This document shows, piece by piece, positions 15,597 to 23,165 of a stretch of 64,000 nucleotides of DNA; the first letter of the stretch is position 1, and the number at the start of each line of letters is the position of its first letter. The notes beneath the pieces were generated by a model that saw nothing but the letters and a program-made list of their open reading frames with translations, searched no databases and had not been told where the DNA came from. Source of the DNA: Dethiosulfatarculus sandiegensis (GTDB lineage Bacteria; Desulfobacterota; Desulfarculia; Desulfarculales; Desulfarculaceae); NCBI RefSeq assembly GCF_000931935.2, contig NZ_AZAC01000014.1:434001-498000 (forward strand). The letters run 5' to 3'. The position numbers were made by a program, and so were the translations under genes.

Positions 15597-17079
15597 GGCG
15601 GCCAACACGGTTAACTTGGGTGAGTTGCATCAGCGGCAGAGTGACGCCTGGCACAGTCCTGCCACTGAGATTCTGTATGGCGGGGCCGCGGGAGGGGGCA
15701 AGTCTCATCTGATGCGGGTGTTGGCGACTGTGTATTGCCTCAAGATACCAAACCTTCAGGTCTATTTGTTTCGCCGCACCTATCCTGACCTTTGGGCCAA
15801 CCACATGGAAGGGCCTTCGGGTTTTCCGGTTTTATTGGCCCCTCTCATGGAGAGCGCCGGGGTGACTATCAATTACTCCAAGAATGAGATTCGTTTCAGG
15901 AACGGGGCTAAGATCCATTTAAGCCATTGTCAGCATGAAAAGGATGTGACCAATTACCAAGGAGCTGAGATTCACATTCTTTTGATCGATGAGTTAACCC
16001 ATTTTACGGAAAAGATGTACCGCTTCTTAAGGGGCCGGGTGCGTTTGGCCGGGCTTGAAGTGCCGAAAGAGCATAAAAGCAAATTGCCCATGGTTTTTGC
16101 GGCCAGTAACCCCGGCGGAGTGGGTCACAACTGGGTAAAGGCCTCTTTTATCGATCCCCAGCCCCCGCTCAAGGTCTGGCGCACGCCCAAGGAAGAGGGC
16201 GGTTTTTTGCGCCAGTATATTCCCGCCCGTTTGGAAGACAACCCCACCTTGATGGAATCCGACCCTGATTATGAATCCCGGCTCGAGGGCTTGGGTTCTC
16301 CCGATCTGGTGCGGGCCATGCGTAAAGGTGATTGGAATATTGTTTCCGGCGGGGCGCTGGATGATCTTTGGGACCCTGCGATTCATGTTATTCCGGGTTT
16401 TGAGATCCCGCCGACCTGGCGGGTGGACCGGTCTTTTGACTGGGGAAGCAGTAAGCCTTTCAGCGTGGGTTGGTGGGCCAGATCCGATGGTCTGCCTGTA
16501 GCTGCCCGCGACGACACACCCCGCCTTTCTGACCAGCTTGTCTTTCCAGCCGGCACCCTTATTCGCATACACGAGTTGTACGGTTGGTCCGGCCGTGCGG
16601 ATGAAGGGTGCCGCGCGCCTTCCAGCGAGATAGCCAGGCGGATTCTGGAACAAGAGCGCACAGCGGCGGTGCTCAAGAATCTACATGTATTGCCTGGGCC
16701 TGCGGACACCAACATTTATCAGGAGAATGACGGGAAATCCATTGCGGACAAGATGGCCAAGGCCGGGGTGCGCTGGGTGCCCGCGATTAAGGGGCCTGGA
16801 TCACGGAAGACCGGTCTGGAGCTTTTACGGGAACGTTTAAAGGCCGGATTGGCCAGGCCCATGGAAGAGCCGGGTTTGTTTGTGTTTGAAGGGTGCAGGC
16901 ATTTTATCCGCACGGTGCCGGTGTTGCCCAGGTCTGAGAGTGACCCTGAGGATGTGGAGACCAAGGCTGAAGACCATGTGTATGACGAAACCAGGTATCG
17001 GTTATTGGCCAAGGAAAGCGGGGGCGGTTTTTTAGGGGAGAGTGGGGAAGGGGTGGAGGCGTTGTTTGATGAGGGGTGA
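15589..17079 (+). CDS. terL: phage terminase large subunit
   Basis: The 496-aa packaging motor has ATPase motifs in the first half: Walker A GGAAGGGKS (31-39), Walker B IHILLIDE followed by LTHF, and a coupling motif VFAASNPGG. A C-terminal RNase H-like nuclease follows, with acidic residues in RSFDWGSSKPF, PADTNIYQEN and DHVYDETRY. All three acidic positions are present, so the enzyme looks intact. The ATG at 15589 overlaps the small-subunit stop and is preceded by GAGG. Longer starts in frame are less likely. Confidence 0.93.
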   Translation: MNKAANTVNLGELHQRQSDAWHSPATEILYGGAAGGGKSHLMRVLATVYCLKIPNLQVYLFRRTYPDLWANHMEGPSGFPVLLAPLMESAGVTINYSKNEIRFRNGAKIHLSHCQHEKDVTNYQGAEIHILLIDELTHFTEKMYRFLRGRVRLAGLEVPKEHKSKLPMVFAASNPGGVGHNWVKASFIDPQPPLKVWRTPKEEGGFLRQYIPARLEDNPTLMESDPDYESRLEGLGSPDLVRAMRKGDWNIVSGGALDDLWDPAIHVIPGFEIPPTWRVDRSFDWGSSKPFSVGWWARSDGLPVAARDDTPRLSDQLVFPAGTLIRIHELYGWSGRADEGCRAPSSEIARRILEQERTAAVLKNLHVLPGPADTNIYQENDGKSIADKMAKAGVRWVPAIKGPGSRKTGLELLRERLKAGLARPMEEPGLFVFEGCRHFIRTVPVLPRSESDPEDVETKAEDHVYDETRYRLLAKESGGGFLGESGEGVEALFDEG

Positions 17080-17087
17080 GGGGGATT

Positions 17088-17220
17088 AAGAGAAGAGAAA
17101 GAGAAGATCTATTTTTACCCCACCCACGCCGCCCTTATTGGATTTGGGAAAAGAGAAAAGGCTTTCTCTTAAGTACCGACCGAGTGCCGGGTTGGGTGGG
17201 TAAAGAATAGATTCTCTCTT
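17088..17220 (+). repeat. phage intergenic hairpin repeat, copy 1
   Basis: The left end at about 17100-17125 (core GAAGATCTATTTTTACCCC) and the right end at 17194-17219 (core GGGTAAAGAATAGATTC) are imperfect inverted repeats over about 26 bp. The whole element can fold into one long stem. It lies between terL and the Acb2-like gene. Related copies lie at 18210, 21541, 24451, 25387 and 27195, all in the same orientation. Confidence 0.85.
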
Positions 17221-17253
17221 AGTTGGGGCAAGTAAAAGGAAAGGTTGAAAACC

Positions 17254-17463
17254 ATGGAACATAGAGAGCTTATGAACCGGTTCACTTATCATGCGCCCAA
17301 GGAAGGCCAGCCGGAGAAATATGAAGCCATGCGAGCGGAAGCGCTCAAGTTGGCTGAGCTGGTCAATGATTCCTGCCCGGAGAGCAGGGAGAAATCCTTG
17401 GCCTTGACCAAGCTGGATGAGGTGGTTTTTTGGGCGAATGCGGCGATTGCCAGGCGGGGATGA
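17254..17463 (+). CDS. Acb2/Tad1-domain anti-CBASS protein
   Basis: The 69-aa protein closely follows the phage Acb2 (DUF7681) pattern: an N-terminal HRELMNRFTYHAPKEGQ, then EKYEAMRAEALKLAEL, then SREKSLALTKLDEVVFWANA. Acb2 proteins form hexamers that sequester the cyclic di- and trinucleotide signals made by CBASS and so block abortive infection. The ATG at 17254 has AAGGAAAGG about nine bases upstream. An in-frame TTG at 17245 is less likely. The family call comes from remembered motif similarity, not a search. Confidence 0.75.
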   Translation: MEHRELMNRFTYHAPKEGQPEKYEAMRAEALKLAELVNDSCPESREKSLALTKLDEVVFWANAAIARRG

Positions 17464-17464
17464 A

Positions 17465-17489
17465 GAGGGGGAAGGCATAGATCCCCTTA
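17465..17489 (+). repeat. relic right end of the phage intergenic repeat
   Basis: GAGGGGGAAGGCATAGATCC, continuing into CCTTA, matches the right-end segment of the intergenic repeat (compare 27303-27332). There is no left half beside it. It lies directly after the Acb2-like stop codon. Confidence 0.55.
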
Positions 17490-17523
17490 CAGAAATAAAC
17501 CAGCCAAGCAAAAGGCGGGCGTC

Positions 17524-18186
17524 ATGTCATGGAGCATCAAAAAAATCAGGTTAAGCGGAGGCAGGGAGAACCTCAGTCTTTGTCTTGCCAAGGGTGACCC
17601 TATTGATTTGGCCCGGGTATGGGCCGGGGTGGCCTGGCCCGGGGAGCGGGAGGGGGCCATGGTGCTTTTGGCTCAGTCTCAAGAGGGCAAGGTTTGGGTT
17701 TTGGATGAAGCTTATTCGCTCATGTGGCAGGGGTTGGCGGCCAAGCTGGCGGTTTGTCTGGCCAATGAGGGTCTTAGCCGGGTTTATCACCAAGAGGATG
17801 ATTTTGGCCTGGCCTTTAGGGAGCGGGTCAACCGGTATGTGCGGGAGCACGGGTTGACTGTGCGTGACGGTTGGGGCGGAAGGAAGACGATTCCGTTTTC
17901 TGATGCGCCCTTTTGGCAGCGGCCCGAGTTTGCGGTGCAGGTTGTACGGGATTGGTTCAAGCCAGAGCAAATGACGGTATTGGCCGGGGCCAAGCGGCTT
18001 AAAGATGAGATCAGGCAGGCAGCTGCGATGAGTTTGGAAGAGGCGGCCCGGGCTTGGGAAGAGCTGCCCGGCTGGCAGGGGCTTTGTCACTGTTTGGGTG
18101 GGATGGATGTTTGCAAGTTGGGGCAGGAGAAAAGAGTGGGAGAAGAGCTTTGGGAAAAGCCGGGGGATGAAAGGACGGGGTTTTAG
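17524..18186 (+). CDS. phage protein of unknown function
   Basis: The 220-aa protein is not recognised. The first 100 residues alternate strands and helices as in an RNase H fold: VWAGVAWP, EGAMVLLAQSQEGKVWVLDEAYS, then LAKLAVCLANEGLSRVYHQEDDFGLAFRERV. This recalls the C-terminal nuclease of terminases, but the first catalytic Asp is replaced by Ala. It may be a degenerate or regulatory nuclease-like domain (inference, weak). It is flanked on both sides by partial intergenic repeats and has high GC like its neighbours. Confidence 0.55.
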   Translation: MSWSIKKIRLSGGRENLSLCLAKGDPIDLARVWAGVAWPGEREGAMVLLAQSQEGKVWVLDEAYSLMWQGLAAKLAVCLANEGLSRVYHQEDDFGLAFRERVNRYVREHGLTVRDGWGGRKTIPFSDAPFWQRPEFAVQVVRDWFKPEQMTVLAGAKRLKDEIRQAAAMSLEEAARAWEELPGWQGLCHCLGGMDVCKLGQEKRVGEELWEKPGDERTGF

Positions 18187-18209
18187 TGGGGTTATGGGGG
18201 ATGAAGAGT

Positions 18210-18273
18210 AAGAGAAGATCTATTTTTACCCCACCCACACCACCCTTTATGGATTGGAAAAAGAGAAGAGGGA
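18210..18273 (+). repeat. phage intergenic repeat, left half only
   Basis: The left end AAGAGAAGATCTATTTTTAC and the internal CCACCC...TTTATGGATT are present. The element stops at the ribosome site of the methyltransferase gene and the right half is absent. No matching right half was found after that gene, so acquisition of the methyltransferase may have removed it. Confidence 0.75.
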
Positions 18274-18276
18274 ATT

Positions 18277-19341
18277 TTGAGGTATTTATCTCTTTTTAGC
18301 GGCATTGAGGCCGCAAGCGTTGCCTGGCGGTCCCTGGGTTGGGAAGCGGTGGCGTTTGCCGAGATAGAGCCGTTTTGCTGTGCTCTGCTCGAACATCATT
18401 ATCCGGATGTGCCAAATCTAGGGGATGTAACTAAGACTAATTGGAGTGACTATGCCAATGGATCATCAGCTGACCTTATTGTCGGCGGTTCCCCGTGCCA
18501 GGCTTTTTCGGTCGCTGGCCAAAGGGGAAGTCTCACTGATGACAGAGGAAAATTGATTTTTAGATTCATAAGGATTTGCGATGATATTAACCCAGATTGG
18601 ATTGTTTGGGAAAACGTGCCCGGAGTGCTTAATACCCGGGACAACGCATTCGGCCATTTCCTGGGAGCAATTGTTGGAGCAGATTCCCCCCTCATATCGC
18701 CGTATTCAGGGGGAGTCTGGCCAAGTGCAGGTTTGGTGTCTGGGCCCAGACGTCAAGCGGCTTGGATTATTAAAGATGCGCAATTTTACGGAGTGCCCCA
18801 AAGGAGGAGGCGTGTCTTCGTCGTTGCCTCAAATTTTGGAGCATGGCCCTGTGCCGAAGCGTTATTTCCTGTCGAAAGTTGCATGTCGGGGCATTCTGCG
18901 CCGGGCAGCCAAACGGGGCAAGAGACTACGGGAGCCATTACAGACAGCGTTGGAGCAGGCGGCGCGGTAACGGCATCGCTTACAACCAATCCGAATGCAG
19001 ATAATCATGGGCAGGACAGTAAACTGGTAGTCACCCACCCCTTGACCGCAAGATATGACAGTGGCGAAGACGGATGCGGAAGGGGAACCCCTCTTGTTGC
19101 CGCTGCTCTTACATCGCATTCCCCCAGGTTTGACGCCGCAGTGCGCCGCCTAACGCCGCTTGAGTGTGAGAGATTGCAAGGTTTTCCGGACGGCTACACT
19201 CATATTTCGTATGGCCGTCCTAGATGCCCCGATCAATTGTGTCCAGACGGCCCCAGGTATAGAGCCCTGGGAAACAGCATGGCAGTGCCTGTCATGCGTT
19301 GGATAGGCGAACGTATCAGCCAAATCGAAGAACAAATTTAA
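18277..19341 (+). CDS. DNA (cytosine-5-)-methyltransferase
   Basis: The 354-aa enzyme has the ordered m5C motifs: SAM site LSLFSGIEAA (4-13), catalytic GGSPCQAFSVAGQ with Cys74, ENVPG, VPQRRRRVF, and C-terminal LECERLQGFPDGYT with ALGNSMAVP. The variable target-recognition part is short. The TTG start follows GAAGAGGG and gives the usual RYLSLFSG beginning. No restriction partner is encoded nearby, so it is a solitary phage methyltransferase that probably protects DNA against host restriction. Base use is more AT-rich than in adjacent structural genes, which suggests separate acquisition. Confidence 0.92.
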   Translation: MRYLSLFSGIEAASVAWRSLGWEAVAFAEIEPFCCALLEHHYPDVPNLGDVTKTNWSDYANGSSADLIVGGSPCQAFSVAGQRGSLTDDRGKLIFRFIRICDDINPDWIVWENVPGVLNTRDNAFGHFLGAIVGADSPLISPYSGGVWPSAGLVSGPRRQAAWIIKDAQFYGVPQRRRRVFVVASNFGAWPCAEALFPVESCMSGHSAPGSQTGQETTGAITDSVGAGGAVTASLTTNPNADNHGQDSKLVVTHPLTARYDSGEDGCGRGTPLVAAALTSHSPRFDAAVRRLTPLECERLQGFPDGYTHISYGRPRCPDQLCPDGPRYRALGNSMAVPVMRWIGERISQIEEQI

Positions 19342-19351
19342 AGGAAGCCAA

Positions 19352-21331
19352 ATGCCCAAACCACAAGCCGGTGAATACGCAAGGATAAGGCATCACTTGG
19401 ACAAGGCTTTGGAGGAAGCCAAGGCCTGGGATGAGGTGAAGGCCGAAGACCGTAAAAAGGCCTATCGCTATTACCGGGCGCGCAAGCTGGGCAGTCCGCG
19501 GCCTGGTCAGCCCAAGGTGGTTTCTTCCGATGTATTGGACGCGGTCGAGGCCATGCTGCCGGATCTTCTGGAGATATTCGCGGGCAGTGAGGAGCCTGTG
19601 GCGATCAAACCGCGCACCACCCGGGCCACTGATTCGGCCAGGTTGAACAAGCATCTTTTGAAGTATCAGCGTGAGCGTCAACTCAACTGGTTTGAGTTTC
19701 TCTACACCTGGCTCAAAGACGGATTGCTTTACAGAAACGGCATTTGCCGGTGGGGCTGGAAGTATGAGGAAAGGGTTCACGAAGAGCGCTATGAGACGAT
19801 CTTTCTGCCCGAGCTTCGACAAAAGCTGGACCAGGGGGCTGAGTTGGTCTCCTATGATCAGGAGATCCCCTCGCCCTTGGGCGGCCAGGCCCTGGGGCTC
19901 ACCAATGCGGTGATAAGGGAAATAGAAGTTATCACGGATCAGCCCGAGATAGAGGTTATACCGCCGGGCAATTTCCTTATCTCCCGTTCGTCCAAGGCCA
20001 TAAAGAATGCGCCTTTTGTGGCCTTGCGTGATTTTCCCACCAGGTACGAACTCAGGCAGGTCAAGGAGCAGCTGGGCTATTTTGACCTGAACGCCATACC
20101 CAAGGAGAGCGTGAGTTCTACCGAGGAAGAGCAGTCTTCTTTTCAGGAGATAGGCCGGGAAGACCCTTATGCCGGTGATGACGAGGGTCCGGGCCAGTGG
20201 GACAGGGTTGAGCGGTTTACCTGTTATGTTCTGTGGCCCGGTGATAACGGGGAGATGGTTCCCATGGTGGCCACCCTGGCCAATGAGCGGCTCATTGGCT
20301 GGCAGGAAAATGTATTCAAGGAGCCGCCTTTTCTTTCCTGGTCTCCGATTCTGGACACCCACAAGTTCGAGGGCATATCTCTGGTGGACCTCACCATGGA
20401 ATACCAGCACATAAAGACCACCTTATGGCGGGCGCTTTTGAGCTTCATGGCTCATCAGACAGCCCCTCAGCATTTATACGAGCGTGACGCGGGCGTGGAC
20501 CTTAACGCTCTTTTGGCGGGCAGACCGCATAGCCTGATTGGGGTGGACCCGGGCAAGCTGGGGGCTGTGCGCGCCTTGGAGCGGCCCCAGTTGGGCCAGG
20601 ATGTGTGGCGGTTTATTGAGTTCTTGGAGGCGGGCAAGGAACAGCGTTTGGGTGTGACCAGGCTGAACCAGGGGTTAATGGGCGGGAGTTTGAACGATAC
20701 TGCCCGGGGGATGATGAGCCTCATGCAAAAGGCGGATAAACGCCTGCGCCTTATTGCCCGGCTTTTTGCCGAGATGGGGCTCAAGCCCCTGTTCCGCAGG
20801 CTGATCAAGATGAACCAGGATTTTATTGATCAGGAGATGGTTTTGGGGGTGAGTGAATCAGAGGATGTGACCCTTTCCCCCGAGATGCTCGGTGGAGACT
20901 TGGATTTGGTGGTGAATGTGGGGCTGGGCAATTCAGACAGCGCCATGACCATCCAGCAGATGCAGCAGCTTTTGGGGATCTTGTTGCAGGTGGGGCAGAC
21001 GCCCCAGGGCCAGGGGTTGATTACCCCGCAGAATATTTATCATGTGGTGCGCCACATTGTGGAGGCCATGGGCAGGCCGGGAGCCCAGTTTATTACGGAC
21101 CCGGATGAACAGGGAGGCATGTATGGATTTGCGCCAAACGGACAAGGCGCTTATGGAGCAGCGGGAGCAGGAATGCCTGGACAAGCTGGACCTGGCCCGG
21201 CTGGGCCGGGAGTTGTTGGACCACCCGGCATGGGGCCGGGTGGTGGAGCCGTGGCTCAAGAGATCCCGCCTGAGCTTATGGCAAGGCTTCAAGCAGCTCA
21301 AGGCCAAGGACCCGGAGGAGTACTTAATTAA
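19352..21331 (+). CDS. phage portal protein (P22-like)
   Basis: The 659-aa protein forms the dodecameric vertex through which DNA enters the head. The P22-type N-terminus (YYRARKLGSPRPGQPKVVSSD, with its dense Lys/Arg) and the following VEAMLPDLLEIF and WLKDGLLYRNGICRWGW are typical. The last 60-70 residues turn into a Gly/Pro/Ala/Gln-rich tail. That tail is encoded in DNA that also carries the start of the next gene in another frame (from 21123). An AAAGGAAG ribosome site precedes the ATG. Confidence 0.85.
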   Translation: MPKPQAGEYARIRHHLDKALEEAKAWDEVKAEDRKKAYRYYRARKLGSPRPGQPKVVSSDVLDAVEAMLPDLLEIFAGSEEPVAIKPRTTRATDSARLNKHLLKYQRERQLNWFEFLYTWLKDGLLYRNGICRWGWKYEERVHEERYETIFLPELRQKLDQGAELVSYDQEIPSPLGGQALGLTNAVIREIEVITDQPEIEVIPPGNFLISRSSKAIKNAPFVALRDFPTRYELRQVKEQLGYFDLNAIPKESVSSTEEEQSSFQEIGREDPYAGDDEGPGQWDRVERFTCYVLWPGDNGEMVPMVATLANERLIGWQENVFKEPPFLSWSPILDTHKFEGISLVDLTMEYQHIKTTLWRALLSFMAHQTAPQHLYERDAGVDLNALLAGRPHSLIGVDPGKLGAVRALERPQLGQDVWRFIEFLEAGKEQRLGVTRLNQGLMGGSLNDTARGMMSLMQKADKRLRLIARLFAEMGLKPLFRRLIKMNQDFIDQEMVLGVSESEDVTLSPEMLGGDLDLVVNVGLGNSDSAMTIQQMQQLLGILLQVGQTPQGQGLITPQNIYHVVRHIVEAMGRPGAQFITDPDEQGGMYGFAPNGQGAYGAAGAGMPGQAGPGPAGPGVVGPPGMGPGGGAVAQEIPPELMARLQAAQGQGPGGVLN

Positions 21332-21509
21332 GGCTCAGCATTACCAAGCCGCCCTGGTGGTTTTGGATGGTTTTGAGCGGGGGATTAAAGAGGTTCTGGC
21401 TGATGGGGATGCTGCGCTTTTAAGCCTCAGGGAGATTGCGGAGCAAAGAGAAGAGGCCGAGAAGCAAGAGGAAGAGTGGAGGGCTTGGGAGGATAGGCAT
21501 GAGGGGTGA
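21123..21509 (+). CDS. phage small helical protein overlapping the portal gene
   Basis: The 128-aa frame starts at an ATG with a near-perfect AGGGAGG ribosome site five bases upstream. It runs 209 bp inside the portal gene in another frame. The product is charged and helical (MDLRQTDKALMEQREQECL, then WLKRSRLSLWQGFKQLKAKD), with a Glu-rich end (REEAEKQEEEWRAWE). No family was recognised. Similar short genes after portals in other podoviruses are often chaperone-like or scaffold-associated, but that is only an analogy. Confidence 0.7.
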   Translation: MDLRQTDKALMEQREQECLDKLDLARLGRELLDHPAWGRVVEPWLKRSRLSLWQGFKQLKAKDPEEYLIKAQHYQAALVVLDGFERGIKEVLADGDAALLSLREIAEQREEAEKQEEEWRAWEDRHEG

Positions 21510-21540
21510 GGGGGTGAAGAAGAGGGGGGAGAAGAGAAGG

Positions 21541-21689
21541 CAAGAGAAGAGAAGGCAAGAGAAGATTCTATTGTTACCCCGCCCTCACCACCCTTTATGG
21601 ATTTAAGAGAAGAGGAAAGAAGAAGAGGCATTCTTTTTTTAATACCGACCGAGGGCCGGGCCGGGTGGGGTAAGTATAGATCCCCTCTT
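21541..21689 (+). repeat. phage intergenic hairpin repeat, copy 3
   Basis: The left end (about 21557-21583, GAAGATTCTATTGTTACCCC) and right end (about 21664-21689, GGGGTAAGTATAGATCCCCT) form the inverted pair. The left flank carries a short direct repeat of GAGAAGAGAAGGCAA. It lies just upstream of the tRNA-like structure. Confidence 0.85.
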
Positions 21690-21732
21690 GAGCTAAACCG
21701 GGATAAAGCGGGGAGGAAAAATGAAAAATCAC

Positions 21733-21856
21733 GGCAACGGCGTCACGGTGGACGTGATCGAGTCAGCATTGCTTGGGTCTCCAAGGGGTTGCCTTTCCCT
21801 GCCATAAGCCCAACCACTGACCTGTAGGCCGGTTCGAATCCGGCCCGTTGCCGCCA
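21733..21856 (+). ncRNA. tRNA-like structure with 13-bp acceptor/T helix and encoded CCA
   Basis: GGCAACGG (21733-21740) pairs with CCGTTGCC (21845-21852), followed by G and CCA (21854-21856). A canonical T arm has stem GCCGG/CCGGC and loop TTCGAAT (21828-21844). A D-like hairpin has stem TCACG/CGTGA (21743-21757). The 8+5 bp stack is the selenocysteine-tRNA geometry. The centre, however, is a GTCAG/CTGAC stem (21762-21766, 21817-21821) that encloses two hairpins, CTTGG/CCAAG and GGTTG/CAACC. No 7-base anticodon loop with TCA or any other clear anticodon is visible. At 124 nt it is longer than normal tRNAs and much shorter than tmRNA. Confidence 0.65.
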
Positions 21857-21967
21857 CTAAATGAACGAATAATTGCACGCATATTTTGTGAAAGCAATTT
21901 GTAAATATACGGGGATAGAGATTCAAAGTTAATTAAATCGATAAGTTAAAAACGGGAGATTAAGAAA

Positions 21968-23065
21968 ATGGGAGACGAAATTTTGACCAACCCGCAGGGA
22001 GAGAAGGCAGCCAACCCTGGACAGGGAGCTGATGAATTTTCCACAAGCGGGAGTCAGTTTAAAGAGGGAGATCTTGTGCGCGTGGAGCATCCGGACTTTG
22101 ACCAGGCCGATGACGCGGCAGTCAAAGCAGACGGAGAGGCCGCGGGCCAGGCCCGGGATGGGGCGGCCATGGGTGAATCCGATGAACGGGAAACCGGGGA
22201 TCAGGCCGGTTCTGAGCAGAACCGGGAGGGTGATTCCGGGTCCGAAGAGGGGAAACCCGTGGCCACCTTGACCTATCGGGGTCAGCAGGTGCCGATCAAG
22301 AGCCGGGAGCAGCTGATCGAGCTGGCCTCCAAGGGTCTGGACTACACCGCCAAGACCCAGATGGCAGCGCCTTATGTGCACCTGGCCCAGGCCATGAACG
22401 TTTTGGAAGCCAAGGACCCCCAAAAGGCGCAGCAGGTGATCGACATATTGAGCGGCAGGGAGCAGTCCGGTGCGCAGAAGGCGCAGAATGCGAACCAGGC
22501 CGAACAGTTTTTTATCACCGATGAGAACGGGCAAAAGCTGCCTGTGGACAACACCTTTATTCAGGCCTTGGACACTGTTTTGCAGGCAAGGGGGCTTACG
22601 CCCGAGGCCCTGCAGCAGCAGCTTAACCAGCAGCAGGACCCGAACCAGGCGGCGGCCAGTCAGTATATGAGCCGGTTGGTGACCAAGGAGCAGGTGAACG
22701 AAGTCAGCTCTTATGTGAAGAACACCTTTGGCCGGGACGACTTTATGCAGGCCATACCCATGATTCAACAGGAGATGGCCCAAGCGGGCATAACCCAGGG
22801 AGACCCCAGGGACAACCCCACCACCTGGATTCAGGCTTATCAGAACCTGGCCCTTTCCGGCCGTCTGCCCCAGACCAAAATGGCCAAGCCCGAATCCAAG
22901 AGGGGGCTTAAGCAAAAGGCGCAGAGCGGCAAGTTCAGCGATGCCGAGGCCAAGGCGGAAGCCTGGCAGCAGGCAAGTAGGCAGGCGCTCAAAAGTGGAG
23001 AAAATCAGGATTTTGTCCGGGCTGTGGGGGCCAGGATCTCGCATCCGGACTTTGAGAAGGAGTAG
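21968..23065 (+). CDS. phage scaffolding protein
   Basis: The 365-aa protein is acidic and rich in Gln, Ala and Glu. Its first 85 residues are a disordered Gly/Asp/Ser-rich stretch, followed by a folded segment (TLTYRGQQVPIKSREQLIEL, then LDYTAKTQMAAPYVHLAQAM). The C-terminus is helical. It lies between portal and capsid genes, where scaffolds of podoviruses are found. The assignment rests on position and composition. The ribosome site is GGGAG. Confidence 0.75.
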   Translation: MGDEILTNPQGEKAANPGQGADEFSTSGSQFKEGDLVRVEHPDFDQADDAAVKADGEAAGQARDGAAMGESDERETGDQAGSEQNREGDSGSEEGKPVATLTYRGQQVPIKSREQLIELASKGLDYTAKTQMAAPYVHLAQAMNVLEAKDPQKAQQVIDILSGREQSGAQKAQNANQAEQFFITDENGQKLPVDNTFIQALDTVLQARGLTPEALQQQLNQQQDPNQAAASQYMSRLVTKEQVNEVSSYVKNTFGRDDFMQAIPMIQQEMAQAGITQGDPRDNPTTWIQAYQNLALSGRLPQTKMAKPESKRGLKQKAQSGKFSDAEAKAEAWQQASRQALKSGENQDFVRAVGARISHPDFEKE

Positions 23066-23165
23066 GGGGAGAAGAAAAAAGGAAGGGAAAGAGGGAAAAA
23101 GATCTTCCAAGTTTCTTTGAAAAACAAAGTCTCCTCTCCTTACCTCTAAAAAGGAGACCAAGAAA

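Noticed and set aside
19316-20410. 364-codon minus-strand frame
   Set aside because: It lies opposite the portal gene and has no domain.
21733-21856. ordinary tRNA-Sec or tmRNA gene
   Set aside because: There is no TTCA-type anticodon loop for tRNA-Sec. The length is far below tmRNA and no typical tag ending in ALAA is present. It was therefore called tRNA-like only.
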